Shown here one piece after another: positions 33,856-46,878 of a DNA stretch of 64,000 bases; position 1 is the stretch's first letter, and the number at the start of each line of letters is the position of its first letter. The notes below the pieces were generated by a model that saw only the letters and a program-made list of their open reading frames with translations, did not search any database and was not told where the DNA came from. The stretch covers positions 2,636,565 to 2,700,564 of the forward strand of contig CM037840.1 in assembly GCA_021234535.1 (NCBI GenBank). The letters run 5' to 3'. Source of the stretch: Stichopus chloronotus (Eukaryota; Echinodermata; Holothuroidea; Aspidochirotida; Stichopodidae). The translations under genes and the position numbers were made by a program.

Positions 33856-34237
33856 TTCTCACTGAAAAAACAAGAGGGCGATCCACGGAGTTGCAAATCT
33901 CATGGCCAACATGCATTGATTTAAATACAGGGCATGCACACATGGGATTGGTAATAGTTTACTGCAACCACATCTCACAGAGACCTAGTAGTTCAGCTTC
34001 AGGGAACTGGTTGTAAATGAGTGGTAAACATGGTGGTAAAATGGTGGTAAGCATCATAATTCTGATATCTACTGCAAGGTAGCAAACTTAAGGTTATAGC
34101 CTGGTGCTACTAGACTCAAGTAACGATAACTAATGGCTAAAAAGTATCTGTGCATATTACGCTACATAACACAATTATAACCTTTGGTTATTGCATGTAG
34201 GTTAGGCGAAGTGGTTAGAGTTAGGGGCAGGATATAA
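33856..34237. other. No gene recognised; junction zone before the satellite
   Basis: Contains a short GGTGGTAAA-type direct repeat at about 34020-34050. Satellite homology starts abruptly at about 34238. Confidence 0.35.
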
Positions 34238-36219
34238 GAGTCGGATTCACCTTGAAATTACTCAGTCGATATCATGAACTTTGAAAGATCTAGGAGAAAG
34301 AGTGATCATTTTTTAAAACTATTTTGTTTAGTTTAAGTTTTACATAAAACGGGTCAATTAAAAAGAAATCAATATGAAATCACAGACGTTTATGTTTCAT
34401 GATGTGTTACTAAAGCGAGTATGGATGTTTGTTTGTTCCATATGTCAGGGTTCTACAAGCAAGTCACAAGTCAATGATTGCTTTTATTTATGAAGAACTT
34501 GAAGAGTGTCATTTTAGGAACAAACAAAACATGAAGACCAAAATGTAACAATTTGATGAATATTGATGACGGCTTCATTTTATCGTGAAAACTTGAGAAA
34601 TGATTTTTTTTATGTGTGTGTTAATTACCTTTAAAAATGCCGGCTTTATTCCTGAAGAGACTTTAAAAACTCTTATGGTTATAAATAATTTTTCTGTCAA
34701 AGGAGGGACGATTTCGGGCTATGAAAGGTCTTTAATTAAATAAGAAGGTATATTTATTCGATAGACACATTTTAGGTAACATCTGAAAATATCGACAATT
34801 TGGCTGAAATTGACGAAAACGTAAGGCTATAGCCTTATCAAATTGTCATATTTTTGCCAAAATCTGGTACATTTTCTATTTTGCTCTACTTTCGAGATCT
34901 ATCTGTTAACGTTGAGAAACGACCGATTCAATGTGATATTACTGTATTGGATCATTTATTAATCATAAATGACGTGATTAATAGCTTTGAAATGTCATAC
35001 ATATGAATAAGTCGGATTCACCTTGAAATTACTCAGTCGATATCATGAACTTTGAAAGATCTAGGAGAAAGAGTGATCATTTTCTTTTAAAACTATTTCG
35101 TTTAGCTTAGGATCCACATGAAACATTTAAATTGGAAAGAATTCAATATGAAATCAGAGAGGCTAATGGTTCATGATCTGTTACTAACGCGACTACTGAT
35201 GTTTGTTTGTTCCATATGTCATGGTTCTACAAGCAAGTAAGAAGTCAATGGTTGCTTTTATTTATAAAGAATTTGAAGAGGGTCATTTGAACAAAGAAAA
35301 CATGAAGACGAAAATGTAACAATTTGATGAATATTGATGACTGCTTCATTTTATCGTGAAATCTTGAGAAATGATGTTTTTTTTTTATGTGTGTGTTAAT
35401 TACCTTTAAAAATGCCGGCTTTATTCCTGGAGAGACTTTAAAAACTCTTAAGGTCATAAATACTTTTTCTGTCAAAGGAGGGACGATTTCGGAATAGGAA
35501 AGGTCTTTAATTAAATAAGAAGGTATATTTATTCGATAGACACATTTTAGGTAACATCTGAAAATATGGACAATTTGGCTGAAATTGACGAAAACGTAAT
35601 GCTATAGCCTTATCAAATTGTCATATTTTTGCCAAAATCTGGTACATTTTCGATTTTGCTCTACTTTCGAGATCTATCTGTCAAGGTCGAGAAATGACCG
35701 ATTCGATTTGATATTACTGTATTGGATCCTTTATTAATCATAAATGACGTGATTAATAGCCTTGAAATGTCATACTTATGAATAAGTCGGATTCACCTTG
35801 AAATTACTCAGTCGATATCATGAACTTTGAAAGATCTAGGAGAAAGAGTGATCATTTTCTTTTAAAACTACTATCGTTTAGTTTAGGATCCACATAAAAC
35901 AGGTAAATTTAAAAGAAAATCATAATATGAAATAACAGACGCCCATGGTTCATGATGCGCGACTACTGATGTTTGCTTGTTCCATATGTCAGGGTTCTAC
36001 AAGCAAGTCAGAAGTCAATGATTGCTTTTATTGATGAAGAATTTGAAGAGTGTCATTTTAACAAACAAAACATGAAGACGAAAATGTAACAATTTGATGA
36101 ATATTGATGACTGCTTTATTTTATCGTGAAAACTTGAGAAATGATTTTTTTTTTTTATGTGTGTGTGTTAATTACCTTTAAAAATACTTTATTCCTGGAG
36201 AGACTTTAAAAACTCGTAA

Positions 36220-36587
36220 AGAGGCTCATTGAGTTGGTTTGTGAAATTCACTCAATTTTTCTAAACCGGTCAAGGTTCCTTCACATAATAATGACAAACA
36301 GTCAAACTAAAAGGATCCCAAAGTTTTACACACGTTGGAACGTTAACGAGTGAGTAACCAACGATTAAATTTGGTTTTTGAAACTTTGTGACCATACATT
36401 TTCACATTAGTACATTCACATGCACACAATCAGAGCAAGTAACAGTCAAAAGTTCGAAAAAATTGACCGTTTTCATATAACATTTGAATGTGAAACTTGA
36501 TTAATTATGCTAATTGTTAGTATTGTCGGGTGTTTGCATACTTCAAAATCCCCGCAATCTTTGCTGATATCAACTCAATGAGCCCCC
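36220..36587. mobile_element. 368-bp MITE-like element in satellite, copy 1
   Basis: Ends with 17-bp inverted repeats (AGAGGCTCATTGAGTTG against the complement of CAACTCAATGAGCCCCC, 15 of 17 matching). It is flanked by GTAA on the left and TTAA on the right, where uninterrupted monomers read CTCTTAAGG, so a TTAA target is likely. No coding frame. Differs from the other copies by at least one base (GTAACAGTC instead of GTAACCGTC). Confidence 0.8.
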
Positions 36588-38890
36588 TTAAGGTTATAAA
36601 TAATTTTTCTGTCAAAGGAGGGACGATTTCGGGCTAGGAAAGGTCTTTAATTAAATAAGAAGATATATTTATTCGATAGACACATTTTAGGTAACATCTG
36701 AAAATATGGACAATTTGGCTGAAATTGCCGAATACGTAAGGCTATAGCCTTATCAAATTGTCATATTTTTGCCAAAATCTGGTACATTTTCGATTTGGCT
36801 CTAATTTCGAGATCTATATGTCAAGGTTGAGAAATGACCGATTCGATGTGATATAACTGTATTGGATCCTTTATTAATCATAAATGACGTGATTAATAGC
36901 TTTGAAATGTCATACATATGAATAAGTCGGATTCACCTTGAAATTACTCAGTCGATATCATGAACTTTGAAAGATCTAGGAGAAAGAGTGATCATTTTTT
37001 TAAAGCTATTTAGTTCAGTTTAGGATCCACATTAAGCAGGTAAATTAAAAAAAAAATCAACATGAAATCACAGACGCTTATGTTTCATGATGGTTACTAA
37101 CGCGACTACTGATGTTTGTTTGTTTCATATGTCAGGGTTCTACAAACAAGTCAGAAGTCAATGATTGCTTTTATTTATGAAGAACTTGAAGAGTGTCATT
37201 TTAACACGCAAAACATGAAGAAGAAAATGTATCAATTTGATAAATATTTACGACGGCTTAATTTTATCGTGAAAACTTGAGAAATGATGTTTTTTTTTTG
37301 ATGTGTGTTAATAACCTTCAAAAATACTTTATTCCTGGAGAGACTTTAAAAACTCTTATGGTTATCAACAATTTTTCTGTCAAAGGAGGGACTATTTCGG
37401 TCTATGAAAGGTCTTTAATTAGATAAAAAGGTATATTTATTCGATAGACACATTTTAGGTAACATCTGAAAATATGGACAATTTGACCGAAATTGACGAA
37501 AACGTAAGGCTATAGCCCTATAAAATTGTCATATTTTTGCCAAAATCTGGTACATTTTCGATTTTGCTCTACTTTCGAGATCTATCTGTCAAGGTTGAGA
37601 AATGACCGATTCGATTTGATATAACTGTATTGGATCCTTTATTAATCCTAAATGACGTCATTAATAGCTTTGAAATGCCATACTTATCAATAAGTCGGAT
37701 TCACCTTGAAATTACTCAGTCGATATCATGAACTTTGAAAGATCTAGGAGAAAGAGTGATGATTTTTTTAAAGCTATTTAGTTCAGTTTAGGATCCACAT
37801 TAAGCAGGTAAATTAAAAAAAAAATCAACATGAAATCACAGACGCTTATGTTTCATGATGGTTACTAACGCGACTACTGATGTTTGTTTGTTTTATATGT
37901 CAGGGTTCTACAAACAAGTCAGAAGTCAATGATTGCTTTTATTTATTAAGAACTTGAAGAGTGTCATTTTAAGAAAGAAAACATGAAGACCAAAATGTAA
38001 CAATTTGATGAATATTGATGACGGCTTCATTTTATCGTGAAAACTTGAGAAATGATGTTTTTTTTTTTTTTGATGTGTGATAATAACCTTTAAAAATACT
38101 TCATTCCTGGAGAGACTTTAAAAACTCTTATGGTTATCAACAATTTTTCTGTCAAAGGAGGGACTATTTCGGGCTAGGAAAGGTCTTTAATTAAATAAGA
38201 AGGTAAATTTATTCGATAGACACATTTTAGGTAACATCTGAAAATATGGACAATTAGGCTGAAATTGACGAAAACGTAAGGCTATAGCCTTATCAAATTG
38301 TCATATTTTTGATAAAATCTGGTACATTTTCGATTTTGCTCTACTTTCGAGATCTATCTGTCAAGGTTGGGAAATGACCGATTCGATTTGATATTACTGT
38401 ATTGGATCCTTGTTTAATCCTAAATGACGTGATTAATAGCTTTGAAATGTCATACTTATCAATGAGTCGGATTCACCTTGAAATTACTCAGTCGATATCA
38501 TGATATTTGCAAGATCTAGGAGAAAGAGTGATGATATTTTAAACTATTTCGTTTAGTTTAGAATCCACATAAAACAGGTAAATTTAAGAAAATGATAATA
38601 TGAAATAAAAGACGCTCATGGTTTATGATGCGTGACTACGGATGTTTGTTTGTTCCATATGTCAGGGTTCTACAAGCAAGTCAGAAGTCAATGATTGCTT
38701 TTATTGATGAAGAATTTGAAGATTGTTATTTTAACAAGCAAAACATGAAGACGAAAATGTAACAATTTGATGAATATTGATGACTGCTTCATTTTATCGT
38801 GAAAACTTGAGAAATGATTTTTTTTTTTTATGTGTGTGTTAATTACCTTTAAAAATACTTTATTCCTGGAGAGACTTTAAAAACTCGTAA

Positions 38891-39258
38891 AGAGGCTCAT
38901 TGAGTTGGTTTGTGAAATTCACTCAATTTTTCTAAACCGGTCAAGGTTCCTTCACATAATAATGACAAACAGTCAAACTAAAAGGATCCCAAAGTTTTAC
39001 ACACGTTGGAACGTTAACGAGTGAGTAACCAACGATTAAATTTGGTTTTTGAAACTTTGTGACCATACATTTTCACATTAGTACATTCACATGCACACAA
39101 TCAGAGCAAGTAACCGTCAAAAGTTCGAAAAAATTGACCGTTTTCATATAACATTTGAATGTGAAACTTGATTAATTATGCTAATTGTTAGTATTGTCGG
39201 GTGTTTGCATACTTCAAAATCCCCGCAATCTTTGCTGATATCAACTCAATGAGCCCCC
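38891..39258. mobile_element. 368-bp MITE-like element in satellite, copy 2
   Basis: Same length, same insertion point and same flanks (CTCGTAA / TTAAGGTTATAAA) as copy 1. This indicates one insertion that was later multiplied with the satellite. Confidence 0.8.
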
Positions 39259-42200
39259 TTAAGGTTATAAATAATTTTTCTGTCAAAGGAGGGACGATTT
39301 CGGGCTAGGAAAGGTCTTTAATTAAATAAGAAGATATATTTATTCGATAGACACATTTTAGGTAACATCTGAAAATATGGACAATTTGGCTGAAATTGAC
39401 GAAAACGTAAGGCTATAGCCTTATCAAATTGTCATATTTTTGCCAAAATCTGGTACATTTTCGATTTGGCTCTACTTTCGAGAACTATATGTCAAGGTTC
39501 AAAAATGACCGATTCGATGTGATATTACTGTATTGGATCCTTTATTAATCATAAATGGGGTGATTAATAGCTTTGAAATGTTATACTTAAGAAGAAGTCG
39601 GATTCACCTTGAAATTACTCAGTCGATATCACGAACTTTGCACGATCTAGAAAAAAAAGTGATGATTTTTTTAAAACTATTTCGTTTAGTTGAGGTTCCA
39701 CATTAAACAAGTAAATTAAAAAGAATTCAATATGAAATCACAGACGCTCATGGTTTATGATGTGTTACTAACGCGACTACGGATGTTTGTTTGTTTCATA
39801 TGTCAGGGTTCTACAAACAAGTCAGAAGTCAATGATTGCTTTGATTTCTTAAGAATTTAAAGGGTGTCATTTTAAGAAAGAAAACATGAAGACCAAAATG
39901 TAACAATTTGATGAATATTGATGACTGCTTCATTTTATCGTGAAAACTTGAGAAATGATGTTTTTTTTTTTGATGTGTGTTAATAACCTTTAAAAATACT
40001 TTATTCCTGGAGAGACTTTAAAAACTCTTATGGTTATCAACAATTTTTCTGTCAAAGGAGGGACTATTTCGGAATAGGAAAGGTCTTTAATTCAATAAGA
40101 AGGTATATTTATTCGATAGACACATTTTAGGTAACATCTGAAAATATGGGGAATTTGGCCGAAATTGACGGAAACGTAAGGCCTTATCAAATTGTCATAT
40201 TTTTGCCAAAATCTGGTACATTTTCGATTTTGCTCTACTTTCGAGATCTATCTGTCAAGGTTAGGAAATGACCGATTCGATCTGATATTACTGTATTGGA
40301 TCCTTTATTAATCACAAATGATGTGATTAATAGCTTTGAAATGTTATACTTAAGAAGATGTCGCAGTCACCTTGAAATTACTCATTCGATATCACGAACT
40401 TTGCACGATCTAGAAAAAAAAGTGATGATTTTTTTAGAACTATTTCGTTTAGTTGAGTTTCCTCATTAAACAAGTAAATTAAAAAGAATTCAATATGAAA
40501 TCACAGACTCTCATGGTTCATGATGTGTTACTAACGCGACTACGGATGTTTGTTTGTTTCATATGTCAGGGTTCTACAAACAAGTCAGAAGTCAATGATT
40601 GCTTTTATTTATGAAGAACTTGAAGAGTGTCATTTTAACACGCAAAACATGAAGAAGAAAATGTATCAATTTGATAAATATTTACGACGGCTTAATTTTA
40701 TCGTGAAAACTTGAGAAATGATGTTTTTTTTTTGATGTGTGTTAATAACCTTCAAAAATACTTTATTCCTGGAGAGACTTTAAAAACTCTTATGGTTATC
40801 AACAATTTTTCTGTCAAAGGAGGGACTATTTCGGTCTATGAAAGGTCTTTAATTAGATAAAAAGGTATATTTATTCGATAGACACATTTTAGGTAACATC
40901 TGAAAATATGGACAATTTGACCGAAATTGACGAAAACGTAAGGCTATAGCCCTATAAAATTGTCATATTTTTGCCAAAATCTGGTACATTTTCGATTTTG
41001 CTCTACTTTCGAGATCTATCTGTCAAGGTTGAGAAATGACCGATTCGATTTGATATAACTGTATTGGATCCTTTATTAATCCTAAATGACGTCATTAATA
41101 GCTTTGAAATGCCATACTTATCAATAAGTCGGATTCACCTTGAAATTACTCAGTCGATATCATGAACTTTGAAAGATCTAGGAGAAAGAGTGATGATTTT
41201 TTTAAAGCTATTTAGTTCAGTTTAGGATCCACATTAAGCAGGTAAATTAAAAAAAAAATCAACATGAAATCACAGACGCCTATGTTTCATGATGGTTACT
41301 AACGCGACTACTGATGTTTGTTTGTTTTATATGTCAGGGTTCTACAAACAAGTCAGAAGTCAATGATTGCTTTTATTTATTAAGAACTTGAAGAGTGTCA
41401 TTTTAAGAAAGAAAACATGAAGACCAAAATGTAACAATTTGATGAATATTGATGACGGCTTCATTTTATCGTGAAAACTTGAGAAATGATGTTTTTTTTT
41501 TTTTGATGTGTGATAATAACCTTTAAAAATACTTCATTCCTGGAGAGACTTTAAAAACTCTTATGGTTATCAACAATTTTTCTGTCAAAGGAGGGACTAT
41601 TTCGGGCTAGGAAAGGTCTTTAATTAAATAAGAAGGTAAATTTATTCGATAGACACATTTTAGGTAACATCTGAAAATATGGACAATTAGGCTGAAATTG
41701 ACGAAAACGTAAGGCTATAGCCTTATCAAATTGTCATATTTTTGATAAAATCTGGTACATTTTCGATTTTGCTCTACTTTCGAGATCTATCTGTCAAGGT
41801 TGGGAAATGACCGATTCGATTTGATATTACTGTATTGGATCCTTGTTTAATCCTAAATGACGTGATTAATAGCTTTGAAATGTCATACTTATCAATGAGT
41901 CGGATTCACCTTGAAATTACTCAGTCGATATCATGATATTTGCAAGATCTAGGAGAAAGAGTGATGATATTTTAAACTATTTCGTTTAGTTTAGAATCCA
42001 CATAAAACAGGTAAATTTAAGAAAATGATAATATGAAATAAAAGACGCTCATGGTTTATGATGCGTGACTACGGATGTTTGTTTGTTCCATATGTCAGGG
42101 TTCTACAAGCAAGTCAGAAGTCAATGATTGCTTTTATTGATGAAGAATTTGAAGATTGTTATTTTAACAAGCAAAACATGAAGACGAAAATGTAACAATT

Positions 42201-42323
42201 TGATGAATATTGATGACTGCTTCATTTTATCGTGAAAACTTGAGAAATGATTTTTTTTTTTTATGTGTGTGTTAATTACCTTTAAAAATACTTTATTCCT
42301 GGAGAGACTTTAAAAACTCGTAA

Positions 42324-42691
42324 AGAGGCTCATTGAGTTGGTTTGTGAAATTCACTCAATTTTTCTAAACCGGTCAAGGTTCCTTCACATAATAATGACA
42401 AACAGTCAAACTAAAAGGATCCCAAAGTTTTACACACGTTGGAACGTTAACGAGTGAGTAACCAACGATTAAATTTGGTTTTTGAAACTTTGTGACCATA
42501 CATTTTCACATTAGTACATTCACATGCACACAATCAGAGCAAGTAACCGTCAAAAGTTCGAAAAAATTGACCGTTTTCATATAACATTTGAATGTGAAAC
42601 TTGATTAATTATGCTAATTGTTAGTATTGTCGGGTGTTTGCATACTTCAAAATCCCCGCAATCTTTGCTGATATCAACTCAATGAGCCCCC
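42324..42691. mobile_element. 368-bp MITE-like element in satellite, copy 3
   Basis: Same insertion point and flanks as copies 1 and 2. It lies 3433 bp after copy 2, which itself lies 2671 bp after copy 1. Confidence 0.8.
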
Positions 42692-45600
42692 TTAAGGTTA
42701 TAAATAATTTTTCTGTCAAAGGAGGGACGATTTCGGGCTAGGAAAGGTCTTTAATTAAATAAGAAGATATATTTATTCGATAGACACATTTTAGGTAACA
42801 TCTGAAAATATGGACAATTTGGCTGAAATTGAGGAAAACGTAAGGCTATAGCCTTATCAAATTGTCATATTTTTGCCAAAATCTGGTACATTTTCGATTT
42901 GGCTCTACTTTCGAGATCTATATGTCAAGGTTCAAAAATGACCGATTCGATGTGATATTACTGTATTGGATCCTTTATTAATCATAAATGACGTGATTAA
43001 TAGCTTTGAAATGTTATACTTAAGAAGAAGTCGGATTCACCTTGAAATTACTCAGTCGATATCACGAACTTTGCACGATCTAGAAAAAAAAGTGATGATT
43101 TTTTTAGAACTATTTCGTTTAGTTGAGTTTCCTCATTAAACAAGTAAATTAAAAAGAATTCAATATGAAATCACAGACTCTCATGGTTTATGATGTGTTA
43201 CTAACGCGACTACGGATGTTTGTTTGTTTCATATGTCAGGGTTCTACAAACAAGTCAGAAGTCAATGATTGCTTTTATTTATGAAGAACTTGAAGAGTGT
43301 CATTTTAACACGCAAAACATGAAGAAGAAAATGTATCAATTTGATAAATATTTACGACGGCTTAATTTTATCGTGAAAACTTGAGAAATGATGTTTTTTT
43401 TTGATGTGTGTTAATAACCTTCAAAAATACTTTATTCCTGGAGAGACTTTAAAAACTCTTATGGTTATCAACAATTTTTCTGTCAAAGGAGTCAGGATTT
43501 CGGGCTAGGAAAGGTCTTTAATTAAATAAGAAGGTATATTTATTCGAAAGAAACATTTTAGGTAACATCTGAAAATATGGACAATTAGGCCGAAATTGAC
43601 GAAAACGTAAGGCTATAGCCTTATCAAATTGTCATATTTTTGCCAAAATCTGGTACATTTTCGATTTGGCTCTTATTTCGAGGTCTATCTGGCAACGTTG
43701 AGAAATGACCGATTCGATGTGATATAACTGTATTGGATCCTTTATTAATCATAAATGACGTGATTAATAGCTTTGAAATGTCATATTTATGAATAAGTCG
43801 GATTCACCTTGAAATTACTCAGTCGATATCATGAAGTTTGCAAGATCTAGGAGAAAGGGTGGTCATTTTTTTTTAAAACAATTTCGTTTAGTTGATGATC
43901 CACATTAAACGGGTAAATTAAAAAAAAAAATCAATATGAAATCACAGACGCATATGTTTCATGATGTGTTACTAACGCGACTACGGATGTTTGTTTGTTC
44001 CATATGTCAGGGTTCTACAAGCAAGTCAGAACTCAACGATTCCTTTTATTTATGAAGAATTTGAAGGGGTTCATTTTAACAAACAAAACATGAAGATCAA
44101 AATATAACAATTTGATGAATATTGATGACGACTTCAGTTTATCGTGAAAACTTGAGAAATGTTATTTTTTTTATGTGTGTGTTAATTACCTTTAAAAATA
44201 CTTTATTCCCGGAGAGACTTTAAAAACTCTTATGGTTATCAACAATTTTTCTGTCAAAGGAGGGACTATTTCGGTCTATGAAAGGTCTTTAATTAGATAA
44301 AAAGGTATATTTATTCGATAGACACATTTTAGGTAACATCTGAAAATATGGACTATTTGACCGAAATTGACGAAAACGTAAGGCTATAGCCCTATGAAAT
44401 TGTCATATTTTTGCCAAAATCTGGTACATTTTCGATTTTGCTCTACTTTCGAGATCTATCTGTCAAGGTTGAGAAATGACCGATTCGATGTGATATAACT
44501 GTATTGGATCCTTTATTAATCATAAATGACGTGATTAATAGCTTTGAAATGTCATACTTATGAATAAGTCGGATTCACCTTGAAATTACTCAGTCGATAT
44601 CATGAACTTTGAAAGATCTAGGAGAAAGAGTGATCATTTTTTTAAAGCTATTTAGTTCAGTTTAGGATCCACATTAAGCAGGTAAATTAAAAAAAAAAAT
44701 CAACATGAAATCACAGACGCTTATGTTTCATGATGGTTACTAACGCGACTACTGATGTTTGTTTGTTTTATATGTCAGGGTTCTACAAACAAGTCAGAAG
44801 TCAATGATTGCTTTTATTTATTAAGAACTTGAAGAGTGTCATTTTAAGAAAGAAAACATGAAGACCAAAATGTAACAATTTGATGAATATTGATGACGGT
44901 TTCATTTTATCGTGAAAACTTGAGAAATGATGTTTTTTTTTTTGATGTGTGATAATAACCTTTAAAAATACTTCATTCCTGGAGAGACTTTAAAAATTCT
45001 TATGGTTATCAACCATTTTTCTGTCAAAGGAGGGACTATTTCGGGCTAGGAAAGGTCTTTAATTAAATAAGAAGGTAAATTTATTCGATAGACACATTTT
45101 AGGTAACATCTGAAAATATGGACAATTAGGCTGAAATTGACGAAAACGTAAGGCTATAGCCTTATCAAATTGTCATATTTTTGATAAAATCTGGTACATT
45201 TTCGATTTTGCTCTAATTTCGAGATCTATTTGTCAAGGTTGAAAAAATGACCGATTCGATGTGATATTAGTGTATTGGATCCATTATTAATCATAAATGA
45301 CGTGATTAATAGCTTTGAAATGTCATACTTATCAATAAGTCGGATTCACCTTGAAATTACTCAGTCGATATCATGAACTTTGCAAGAACTAGGAGAAAGA
45401 GTGATGACTTTTTTAAAAGCTATTTCGTTTACTTTAGGATCCACATTAAACAGGTAAATTAAAAAGAAATCAATATAAAATCACAGACGTTTATGTTTCA
45501 TGATGTCTTACTAAAGCGACTACGGATGTTTGTTTCTTCCATATGTCAGGTTTCTACAAGCAAGTCAGAAGTCCTTGGTTGCTTTTATTGATGAAGAATT

Positions 45601-46878
45601 TGAAGAGTGTCATCTTAACCAAAAACGAAAAGACATGAAGACCAAAATGTAACAATTTGATAAATATTCATGACTGTTTCATTATATCGTGAAATCTTGG
45701 GAAATGATATTTTTTTTTATGTGTGTGTTAATTGAATTCAAAAATACTTTATTCTTGGAGAGACTTTCAAAACTTATAAGGTTATAAACTATTTTTCTGT
45801 TAAAGGAGGGACGATTTCTGGCTAGGAAAGATCTTTAATTAAATAAGAAGGTGTATTTATTCGTTAGACACATTTTAGGTAACATCTTAAAATATCGACA
45901 ATTTGGCTAAAATTAACGAAAACTTAAGCCTATAGCCTTATCAAATTGTCATATTTTTGCCAAAATCTGGTACATTTTCGATTTTGCTCTAATTTCGAGA
46001 TCTATCTGTCAAGGTTGAGAAATGACCGATTCGATGTGATATTACTGTATTGGATCCTTTATTAATCATAAATGGGGTGATTAATAACTTTGAAATGTCA
46101 TACTTATGAATAAGTCGGATTCACCTTGAAATTACTCAGTCGATATCATGAACTTTGCAAGATCTATGAGAAAGAGCGATCATTTCTTTTAAAGCTATTT
46201 AGTTCAGTCAAGGATCCCTATTAAGTATGTAAATTTAAAAAAAAAACATGAAATCACAGATCGCTAATGTTTCACGATGTGTTACTAACGCGACTACGGA
46301 TGTTTGTTTGTTCCATATGTCATGGTTCTACAAGCAAGTCAGAAGTCAATGATAGCTTCTATTGATGAAGAATTTGAAGAGTGTCATTTTAACTAATAAA
46401 ACGTGAACACCAAAATGCAGCAATTTGATAAATATTGCTGACTGCTTCATTTTATCGTGAAATCTTGAGAAATGATATTTTTTGATGTGTGTGTTAATTA
46501 CTTTTAAAAATACTTAATCCTGGAGAGAATTTAAAAAGTTATAAGGCTATAAATTATTTTTCTGTTATAGGAGGGACGATTTCTGGCTAGGAAAGATCTT
46601 TAATTAAATAAGAAGTTGTATTTATTCGACAGACACATTTTAGGTAACATCTTAAAATATCGACAATTTGGCTAAAATTAACGAAAACTTAAGCCTATAG
46701 CCTTATCAAATTGTCATATTTTTGCCAAAATCTGGTACATTTTTGATTTTGCTCTAATTTCTAGATATATCTGTCAAGGTTGAGAAATGACCGATTCGAT
46801 GTGATATTACTGTATTGGATCCTTTATTAATCATAAATGACGTGATTAATAGCTTTGAAATGTCATATTTATCAATAA

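Larger units (their letters stand above)
37000..43440 (+). repeat. Higher-order blocks of three or four monomers plus MITE
   Basis: The MITE spacing is 2671 and 3433 bp, equal to three and four monomers plus 368 bp. A diagnostic variant (AAATATTTACGACGGCTTA) occurs near 37260, 40694 and 43364, spaced 3434 and 2670 bp. Long stretches between these copies look almost identical, so duplication of multi-monomer blocks was recent or the assembly has replicated them. Confidence 0.75.
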
